This document shows positions 57,601-64,000 of a stretch of DNA of 64,000 nt, piece after piece (within the stretch, counting starts at the first letter, position 1; the number at the start of each line of letters is the position of its first letter). The DNA comes from Bombyx mori. Its lineage: Eukaryota; Arthropoda; Insecta; Lepidoptera; Bombycidae. Location: positions 7,440,001 through 7,504,000 of the forward strand of contig NC_085108.1 of the NCBI RefSeq assembly GCF_030269925.1, given 5' to 3'. The translations under genes and the position numbers were made by a program. The notes below the pieces were generated by a model that was not told the origin of the DNA, searched no databases, and worked only from the letters and a program-made list of their open reading frames with translations.

Positions 57601-59475
57601 TTAGGTTGCACGTCGACCTCTTTGTCGAGTTCGACGAGTACGGTTACCGGGGTCCCTAAGCCTGCCCCTAGTATTAGAGCTGAAGGCATCTAATGCAAAG
57701 GTTATTGGATCTGATGGATCCGTAAGGACGTGTCTAGGGCGTCGACGGTGACTGGCTCCTGCATGATCAGGATTCGGGGAGTAGTCAGCGGCGGCAACGA
57801 TAAGGCGATTATCATGACGCATAGCCTTATCGAAGTATCGTTCCGACGCTGACTTCATGTATTTCCGAATTGATTCGAGGCCCAGGTCGTCGTGTAGGTC
57901 AACGTTCCTCACGAACCACGGAGCCCCGACAGCTAACCTGCAAAAGCGGGATTGTAGGGATTGGAGGGTGTCTATGTGTGTGCGGGCCGCGTGAGCGAAC
58001 ACTACACTCGCGTAAGTCATGACGGGCCTTATGCAAGTTTTGTAAAGTGTCACCTTGTTCCGAAGGGACATTTTACTCCGCTTACAGATCATGGGGTAGA
58101 GTCTACCGAGAATAAACGCGGCACGGTCACGGACTGATTTTATATGCGGGCGGAATGTCATCGATGCATCCAGGGTAACGCCCAGGTACTTGACCTTCCT
58201 GGCCCAGGGTATGGGTTGTCTAAAGAGAGTAATCGGGGGTGTGAGATTCCTCCTCCTAATCCGGGAGGAAATCCGTGTGGAGCTTCCCCTCTGAAATAGC
58301 ACCGCAGTACTTTTCGCTGGGTTGATGTCTATGCGCCATTTTCGGAACCACTGTCCTAGGGCTAGGGCTGCGCTCTGAAGCTTCTTCGCGATTAGGGACT
58401 TATTTCTGCTAGAATAGTAAACAGTCGTGTCGTCGGCGAATAAAGCTAAATGGGTCGGCGGCGACCGGGGAATATCGTTGACGAATAAACTAAATAGGAG
58501 GGGTGAGAGGACAGAGCCTTGCGGGACTCCAGCTGTGAGAGGTCGTGGGGAGGAGCGGGTTCCCTCGACTCGATATCGAAAAGAGCGGTTCGACAAGAAG
58601 TCCCGTATGATGAGCACGAGACTATCCGGCACGCCCATGTTGAATAGTTTGAAAATCAAACCGTTGTGCCAGACTTTGTCGAACGCTTTTGCGACGTCGA
58701 AGAAGAGAGCTCCCGTGTATAACGGTTTTGGTCGATTAAGCCCCACAAGAATGTGCTCCGTGAGGCGGTGCACCTGTTGAACGCATGAGTGATTTGTACG
58801 GAATCCGAATTGTTCATCGATGAGAATGCCCTTGGATGAGACGAAATCTCTGAGGCGCTTGTAGAGCAGACGCTCATACAGCTTGCCTAGAGACATGAGG
58901 AGGCTAATCGGGCGGTAACTCGTCGGATGATTTTTTGGTTTACCGGGTTTATGTATGCCGATAACGTCCGCTTCTTTCCACACCGCGGGAAAGATACAGT
59001 TCGCCATAGCGGCATTGAAAATAGATGCCAACATCACGATGAGTTGGACGGGTAGAAGTTTAATAACGCGGTTAGATATACCGTCGGAACCGGGAGCCTT
59101 GCGAGGACGTAGGTCTTTGATCAAGTCTTTAACTTCCATCGGGGTGACGGGTGGTAACGCATCCGAGGGTGGCAAGGAGGCTCTGCGTTCTACCTCACTG
59201 TCTACTAATTCTACATGAACAGGGTCCACGGATTGAGTGCTGGGCGTGCACTGGGTTTGCAATGTATTGGCCAGCAGCTCTGCTTTTTCGTCATCATCAA
59301 AGGCCGCGAGTCGGCCTGAGGGGCCTACGAGGGGGGGCATAGTTACTACCGTATCCGATTTGAGAGTACGAGCTAAGCGGTAGTAAGACCTTTGGGAGGG
59401 CGCGAGTCCTTCTAAGAAATCAGACCATCTGGCATCTCGGACTTCGGCGATGCGAGACGTCGCGTTGTAGGGCAC
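57601..59475 (-). CDS. LINE-B ORF2, reverse-transcriptase part
   Basis: Downstream part of ORF2, in a different frame from the endonuclease because of a net frameshift at about 59450. The open frame begins at a GTG that is not a real start. RT motifs: RPISLLMSLGKLYERLLYK, FFDVAKAFDKVWH (first Asp), AGVPQGSVLSPLLFSLFVND, LALFADDTTVYY (FADD). The C-terminal domain includes FVRNVDLHDDLGLESIRKYM. It ends RQRGRRAT-stop. All RT catalytic Asp are present. Product: copies element RNA at a nicked target. Confidence 0.88.
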   Translation of the reverse strand: MPYNATSRIAEVRDARWSDFLEGLAPSQRSYYRLARTLKSDTVVTMPPLVGPSGRLAAFDDDEKAELLANTLQTQCTPSTQSVDPVHVELVDSEVERRASLPPSDALPPVTPMEVKDLIKDLRPRKAPGSDGISNRVIKLLPVQLIVMLASIFNAAMANCIFPAVWKEADVIGIHKPGKPKNHPTSYRPISLLMSLGKLYERLLYKRLRDFVSSKGILIDEQFGFRTNHSCVQQVHRLTEHILVGLNRPKPLYTGALFFDVAKAFDKVWHNGLIFKLFNMGVPDSLVLIIRDFLSNRSFRYRVEGTRSSPRPLTAGVPQGSVLSPLLFSLFVNDIPRSPPTHLALFADDTTVYYSSRNKSLIAKKLQSAALALGQWFRKWRIDINPAKSTAVLFQRGSSTRISSRIRRRNLTPPITLFRQPIPWARKVKYLGVTLDASMTFRPHIKSVRDRAAFILGRLYPMICKRSKMSLRNKVTLYKTCIRPVMTYASVVFAHAARTHIDTLQSLQSRFCRLAVGAPWFVRNVDLHDDLGLESIRKYMKSASERYFDKAMRHDNRLIVAAADYSPNPDHAGASHRRRPRHVLTDPSDPITFALDAFSSNTRGRLRDPGNRTRRTRQRGRRAT

Positions 59476-60478
59476 GCATTCGAATACGATTTTCCGCGGT
59501 AGGATACCTGTCGTAGGCGCGTATCGAGGCGTTCTTAGCTCTAAGGAGTTCCCTAATATCGTCGGACAATTTGAAGCGGTGAAGGAAGTCCTCCGCTACA
59601 ACTTGTTTCGATGACCTATCTAATGTCGAGGTGATGTGTGATGTTAAGATGTCTATGGCTTCAGCGGTATCCTGAGGAGACGGGGTAGAGTCCGGGTTAA
59701 ACGGGAGCGATGGTGGATCAGATTCAGCCAGGCTGATGCCCAGCGTGTGCCAATCCACCACAGTCCTCGTGACGGGAACGGAATCGGGAGCGCGACCGAG
59801 CTTCATAACGACGGGACGGTGGTCTGAATCTAACTCTGAAACTACTTCGATCGAGTGTAAGCGCAGAGTTACGTTTTTTAATAACGCTATGTCGAGTATA
59901 TCCGGGCGATGCGCGATATTTAGCGGGTAGTGAGTCGGGGTTAACGGAGCGACGATATCGAAGGCGAGATCATCGACTAACGCGTCAAGCCGCCTGCCAT
60001 TCGGGGTTGTGGTGTGTGAGTTCCACCTGATGTGTTTACAATTTAGGTCGCCCGCCAGAATGACAGAGCTCCCCATACCGAGCAGCGCCTCGATATCACT
60101 GCTTAGAACGATCTTATCCGGTGGAAGATAAACGGACGCGATAACGATCGGCGCGTGTCCCGTCAGTGAGATTCGGCACACTGATGCTTCGATATTAGCG
60201 AGCGCGGGAGGATCGAGCGGGACGCAATGCAAGGCTCTTCTAAAGTAAATGACGGTACCACCACCACGGGCAGAGAGCCTGTCGTTCCTGACCATGTTAT
60301 AGTTCGCGATTTTAGGGTCACGGCGCGCGGGCTTAAGTAGGGTCTCCTGCACTAAAAAGATATCAATTTGATGGTCACGCAAAAAGTCAGAAACCTGATC
60401 ACGTTGATTTGCGAGACCGTAAGCGTTAAAAAATCCTATCGTCACGGATAGGGGCTTTATTCTACTTATATACGCCAT
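59420..60478 (-). CDS. LINE-B ORF2, endonuclease part (frameshifted end)
   Basis: Starts ATG (MAYISRIKPLSVTIGFFNAY). APE-type endonuclease: N in FFNAYGL, E in FLVQETLL, GDLNCKHIRWNS, and the catalytic pair in LDSDHRPVV near residue 215. It nicks the target DNA. The frame runs off after ALQRDV into a stop at 59420, where the RT frame should continue, so this copy cannot make a full ORF2 protein without a frameshift. It is in the same frame as ORF1, one codon after the ORF1 stop. Confidence 0.88.
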   Translation of the reverse strand: MAYISRIKPLSVTIGFFNAYGLANQRDQVSDFLRDHQIDIFLVQETLLKPARRDPKIANYNMVRNDRLSARGGGTVIYFRRALHCVPLDPPALANIEASVCRISLTGHAPIVIASVYLPPDKIVLSSDIEALLGMGSSVILAGDLNCKHIRWNSHTTTPNGRRLDALVDDLAFDIVAPLTPTHYPLNIAHRPDILDIALLKNVTLRLHSIEVVSELDSDHRPVVMKLGRAPDSVPVTRTVVDWHTLGISLAESDPPSLPFNPDSTPSPQDTAEAIDILTSHITSTLDRSSKQVVAEDFLHRFKLSDDIRELLRAKNASIRAYDRYPTAENRIRMRALQRDVSHRRSPRCQMV

Positions 60479-60481
60479 TGA

Positions 60482-62104
60482 TTACCGGCGGAGTGAGGGG
60501 AGGACGTACGTATTTAATGACGCGTATACGTCGGCGTATTCCTGCACAACGGCGATAAAGTGTTGTGCAGTGGAGGCAGCGCGAATGGCGTCGCCCAAAG
60601 CGTTAACGCGCTCAAAGTTGATCGACTGAAAGAAGTCGATCGCTAAAGCGAGATTTTCGGACGCGGTCGGAGGGCAAGTCGCGGGAGAGGGACGAGTCGC
60701 GGGGGCAGGACGAATCGCGGAGGAGGGAGTTGTAGCCGTGTTCGTGTACGGCAGCGGTTTCGCCCAGGCCGAGACACTGGGCACCGCCGCCGGAACAAAC
60801 GCTGGCTTAGCCTGCGACGCAGAGGGTGCCGAGGCTTTGATGTCTGAGCCGGAAGCTCGGAGGCGGTTTTGGCGGGCGACGCGGCGATTTATTTTCGGGG
60901 CTCGGGGGCATCCGCGGTAATTTGCGGGGTGACCCTGTGTTCGACACAGGACGCAGCTAGGCGGTTCCGTCGCGGTTTTTTGATCGCGAGTGCATAGGGC
61001 CGTGGCGTGATGGCCTAAACATTTGACGCATCGGGGGCGCGCGTGACAGTTACGGGAAGAGTGCCCATACAATTGACAGTTATGGCACTGGCTAGGAGTG
61101 CCTTTTTTATGGGGGGCTTCGACAGCGATACCAGAGAGCCTACAGACGGTCTGTGTGTTAAAGATTTTCTTACCCTCGGGGGTAGGCTGGAGAGCGACTA
61201 GAACCATATTATATGGCTCCCTACCGCGACCGGTGTGCATACGGTGCACAGAATTAACTGGTAGGCCTTGTTCTAACAGGTCGGCTTTTACGAGCTCTAC
61301 ATCTAACTCTTTAGGGATTCCGCGTATTACAACGCGGAGTTCGCGCTCCTCCTGAAGCGTATAAGTGTGGAAGCTTATACGCTCCTTACGGAGGTAAGAG
61401 GTGAGGGCCCTATGGTCATCAGATGAATGCACCTTTATTTGGATGCCGTTCGCGAGGTTACGGGCATTCGTGAAATTGATATTTTTGGCCTTAAGGGCCA
61501 GGGAAACTCGATCCCAAGCTGCCTTCTCTTGAAGGATTACCGGAGGAGGGGACTGGGTTTTATTTTGTGCCACCGGACGCGGCGACGGACTGGCACGGGC
61601 TGGAGGCGCAACGGGAGTCTGGGGGTGGGGGCGCGACGCGTTCGCGGCTTTGCTAATTTTAGCGGCCGCGGGAGCTCGAGACTCCGCGGCACGCTTCTTA
61701 CCCTTTTGTACCAGGGTAAATCCATCCGTCGATGAGGCGGGGGCGAGGTCGACCTCCATCTCCGAGTCAGAGTCGGAGGACGAGGAGGCGGGCGCCGGTG
61801 ACCTACGAGCAGGTGTTTTGGAGGGCGCGACGGAGGCCGCGGATGATCGCACAGCTGGAACGGTGACCACGGCGGACGACGCAGCAGTTTTACTCGCCAG
61901 TATAGGCGACGCGGGAACGGCAGGCACGACGGAGGTTGCGGTGCTCGATGTAGAAGCTTTGCACGCAGGTACAGGCGACGCAGGAGCAGCGAGCACGGCG
62001 GAGTCTTCGAGAGAGCTCGCAGTGTGATTGGCCTTGAAAGCCAGAAACTCTGAGGCGAGCTGTGGATGACGAAGTCGGAGGAATTCCGTGAACACAGCGT
62101 CCAT
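60482..62104 (-). CDS. LINE-B ORF1, gag-like RNA-binding protein, about 540 aa
   Basis: Nucleic-acid-binding protein that packages the element RNA. The open frame extends to 62149 but starts there with GTG. The first ATG (MDAVFTEFLRLRHPQ) is at 62104. An Ala/Pro/Ser-rich N-terminal third is followed by a domain with GIQIKVHSSDDHRALTSYL, typical of Jockey-clade gag. Then come three zinc knuckles from about residue 337: CHNCQLYGHSSRNC, CVKCLGHHATALC, CVLCRTQGHPANYRGC. The stop TAA at 60484-60482 is followed by TCA and the ORF2 ATG in the same frame. No internal break. Confidence 0.88.
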   Translation of the reverse strand: MDAVFTEFLRLRHPQLASEFLAFKANHTASSLEDSAVLAAPASPVPACKASTSSTATSVVPAVPASPILASKTAASSAVVTVPAVRSSAASVAPSKTPARRSPAPASSSSDSDSEMEVDLAPASSTDGFTLVQKGKKRAAESRAPAAAKISKAANASRPHPQTPVAPPARASPSPRPVAQNKTQSPPPVILQEKAAWDRVSLALKAKNINFTNARNLANGIQIKVHSSDDHRALTSYLRKERISFHTYTLQEERELRVVIRGIPKELDVELVKADLLEQGLPVNSVHRMHTGRGREPYNMVLVALQPTPEGKKIFNTQTVCRLSGIAVEAPHKKGTPSQCHNCQLYGHSSRNCHARPRCVKCLGHHATALCTRDQKTATEPPSCVLCRTQGHPANYRGCPRAPKINRRVARQNRLRASGSDIKASAPSASQAKPAFVPAAVPSVSAWAKPLPYTNTATTPSSAIRPAPATRPSPATCPPTASENLALAIDFFQSINFERVNALGDAIRAASTAQHFIAVVQEYADVYASLNTYVLPSLRR

Positions 62105-62480
62105 GATCGCTGAGTGCCCAGGTGGGGCGGCCCCGGGTCTTGAAGACACTCGCCTTGCGGCGAGGCCCCAACTTCTCGGACCTGAGCGGTTCTATTGAAC
62201 ACAGGTGGCGATGCGGCACGATTACTACAGGACAAAGAAAAAACACAACAAAACGGAAATAACAAAAAGAAACAAAACAATTAAACACTTCCAGGAAAGC
62301 AGTTTGTCGGCAGATGTACCACGAACACAGAAATAACGAAAGGAAACAAAACAAATAAAAACTTCCAGGAAAAAAAAAACACTTGGTCGGCAGATGTACC
62401 ACGAACACAGGCCGCGCGAACAATGGCCGGGCTAACAAAAGCCGGGCGAACAAAGGCCGGGCGATCGAGTGGTCGATGGG
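62105..62480 (-). repeat. LINE-B leader with tandem repeats
   Basis: A ~72-bp unit ending GGCAGATGTACCACGAACAC occurs twice in tandem (about 62245-62410). Next to it are four ~15-bp GCCGGGCGAACAAAG-like units at about 62411-62466. Confidence 0.75.
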
Positions 62481-62515
62481 CACGTCCGCACGTGACGGGT
62501 GCCTCTATCGGAATG
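62481..62515 (-). promoter_or_regulatory. Internal RNA polymerase II promoter of LINE-B (predicted)
   Basis: The first base is the C of CATTCC. GGACGTG lies 28-34 nt downstream of the A (62487-62481) and fits the RGWCGTG downstream promoter element at the spacing known for insect Jockey-type LINEs. Confidence 0.65.
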
Positions 62516-63098
62516 TTCTGTTCATGTTCAAATGTTTACACTGCTATCGAAAGGCACTATGATTTGGCGAATGCGTTGCGTCAAGGAGCGTTAGACTCAT
62601 CTAGTCAATTGGCGTGACATGAAAAGAGCGCGACGTTAAGTACGCGGCGCTAAATACGCGTTCTGTTTGACGAAGGCTTAAAAGTTAACTGAGATTTGTA
62701 TGGAATCGGAACGTTTCCTACGTTTGCCGCTAGGGGCGCTGTTCCAACTGCATACAAATTTGAGTTAACTTTTACGCTATCGAGAAAGTTAACAAACTCA
62801 CACTAAGCACACCGATGTCCCTTTTATTCGCGTTTGAGAGCGAGATAGGTTCAAAGAAAATACGGAGATAAAGATCGCGGTGCCTTTTTAACATTGACCA
62901 ATTTCTATAATCTACGTCTTATCTATGTATATATATGTGTTATAATCTATTTATTGTACTCACTGAAGTATGCTTGGATTAAACTCTTTGTGGTGGACGT
63001 TATCAAAGAAAATAAAGTTTCCTTATAAAAATAAATGTATTGGAAAGAAAAATACATTTTGCTATCATTTAACAAATAACAGATTGACAAATGCATCA

Positions 63099-63772
63099 TC
63101 TATATATTAATACGTGAAGCAAAAACTTTGTATCCCTTTTTACGAAAATTGCGCGGACGGAGGAGTATGAAATTTTCCACACTTATAGAGAATATAGAGA
63201 AGAAGTGCACAATGCTAATTTTTTTTTTTAAATAATGCATAAAAGATACATTAAATAAATAAATTCTTTTTTATTTTATTTTTTCTCCAAATTAATTGAC
63301 TGATTGACATAATGATAGCTAATATTGACATAGAGTGGTTACTACTGTATTGATATAATTATGTGTTTCTAATTCATTTCCTTTGTATATTTAATTAATT
63401 GAATTAGTATATTGTTCATTTTCTATTTGTATTGTTGAACTGTTTGTGTGCTGACTATTGTATTATTATTATTTTATGGATTTTTTCTGAAATAAATGTT
63501 TTATTATATTATTATTAATAAAGAAAACATTACACACACTACGTACCATGTATTTGACGCACACACGCATGCATACTATTTATTGTCAAACTTTTGTTCT
63601 TGACGTCTGTGGTCAAATTGAGATTAAATATTGTTTGTCTTTGTTAATATTTTTTATAGTGTAGTTTTGGCGACATTTGTGATAATAAAAGTATAAAATA
63701 CGATCATAATAGTGTACAAACTTACAATTCCAATTAATTATAGTCGAATTTCGACTACTGCGCGACTACTAG
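63099..63772 (+). mobile_element. Non-autonomous Helitron with an insertion
   Basis: TCTATATATTAATACGTGAA start preceded by A. The end has AGTCGAATTTCGACT (7-bp hairpin) about 11 nt before CTAG|T. An internal ~265-bp insert is absent from the copy at 49157. Confidence 0.78.
63258..63522. mobile_element. Unnamed insertion inside the Helitron
   Basis: Absent from the sister copy. Flanked by AATAAA on both sides (possible 6-bp duplication). AT-rich, no ORF. Confidence 0.5.
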
Positions 63773-63821
63773 TTTTAACAAATGTCTGCTAACTGAACGA
63801 AAAGCTAATGACTTATTAAAT

Positions 63822-64000
63822 ACTGGTGGTAGGACCTCTTGGGAGCCCGCACGGGTAGGTACCACCACCTCGCCTATTTCCGCCGTGAAGCAGTAATACG
63901 TTTCGGTTCGAAGGGTGAGGTAGCCGTTGTAACTATACTGAGACCTTAGAACATATCTCGAGGTGGGTGGCGCCTTTATGTTGTAGATGTCTATGGGCTC
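63822..64000 (+). mobile_element. Bm1: Bm1 SINE, cut by window end
   Basis: ATACTGGTGGTAGGACCTC to GATGTCTATGGGCTC. The tail lies beyond the window. Confidence 0.92.

Larger units (their letters stand above)
57341..62515 (-). mobile_element. LINE-B: full-length Jockey-clade LINE
   Basis: 5175 bp, minus strand. TTCTGTTCATGTT flanks it at 57328-57340 and 62516-62528 (13-bp target duplication; the last TT is ambiguous with poly-T). It begins CATTCCGATAGAGG and has a 411-nt leader, ORF1, ORF2, a ~230-nt 3' UTR and an A-rich tail (57341-57373). It is full length but carries one frameshift in ORF2. Confidence 0.9.
57009..62810. mobile_element. DNA transposon with long inverted ends, split by LINE-B
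   Basis: The left end GTGCTTAGTGTGAGAGTTTT is the inverse of the right end (AACTCACACTAAGCAC at 62795-62810). A second inner pair, CCTTCGTCAAACAGAACGCG at about 57053, matches inverted at about 62658-62678. Without LINE-B it is ~615 bp with no ORF, so non-autonomous. No clear target duplication. Confidence 0.65.

Noticed and set aside
61537..62483. ORFs of 197 and 247 codons overlapping LINE-B ORF1
   Set aside because: GC-rich shadow frames of ORF1. Their Pro/Arg-rich content follows from the codon shift.

Overview
The window looks like nuclear DNA of the silkworm Bombyx mori or a very close relative. The evidence is about 35 copies or pieces of a SINE that I recognise as Bm1, lepidopteran-style Helitrons, DD37D (maT) mariner elements and Jockey/CR1/R1-type LINEs. 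There is no rRNA gene, no genuine tRNA gene, no CRISPR array and no LTR retrotransposon that I can see. Most of the sequence is transposable elements, many nested in one another.

Layout. 0-13 kb: Bm1 copies, a MITE family with intron-like signals (MITE-A), a foldback element, Helitrons, LINE 3' ends, and an intact mariner (9.6-10.9 kb) sitting inside a tRNA-derived SINE. 13.0-21.9 kb, minus strand: a host gene cut into eight short exons, hidden among repeats. Its exons join in one uninterrupted frame (177 codons) and encode an unrecognised small single-pass membrane protein. 22-30 kb: Helitron, R1-clade LINE fragment, a mariner fragment, a hairpin-ended element and more Bm1. 30.5-34.1 kb: a nearly complete LINE (called LINE-A here) with a 986-codon endonuclease/reverse transcriptase. 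34-57 kb: more repeats, a second intact mariner (44.1-45.5 kb) and many RT C-terminal relics. 57.3-62.5 kb: a full-length Jockey-type LINE (LINE-B, minus strand) with a 13-bp target duplication, itself inserted in a DNA transposon. 63.1-64 kb: a Helitron and a Bm1 cut by the window end.

How the parts relate. The last 72 nt of Bm1 align without gaps to the 3' end of LINE-A (52/72 identical by eye). This suggests LINE-A-type reverse transcriptase copies Bm1. LINE-A 3' fragments have landed inside Bm1, mariner inside a SINE and a Helitron, and LINE-B inside a DNA transposon. The host gene keeps its frame although its introns hold Bm1, MITE-A, LINE-A pieces and a 105-bp minisatellite. Names such as LINE-A, LINE-B, MITE-A, MITE-T and SINE-2 are labels used only here.
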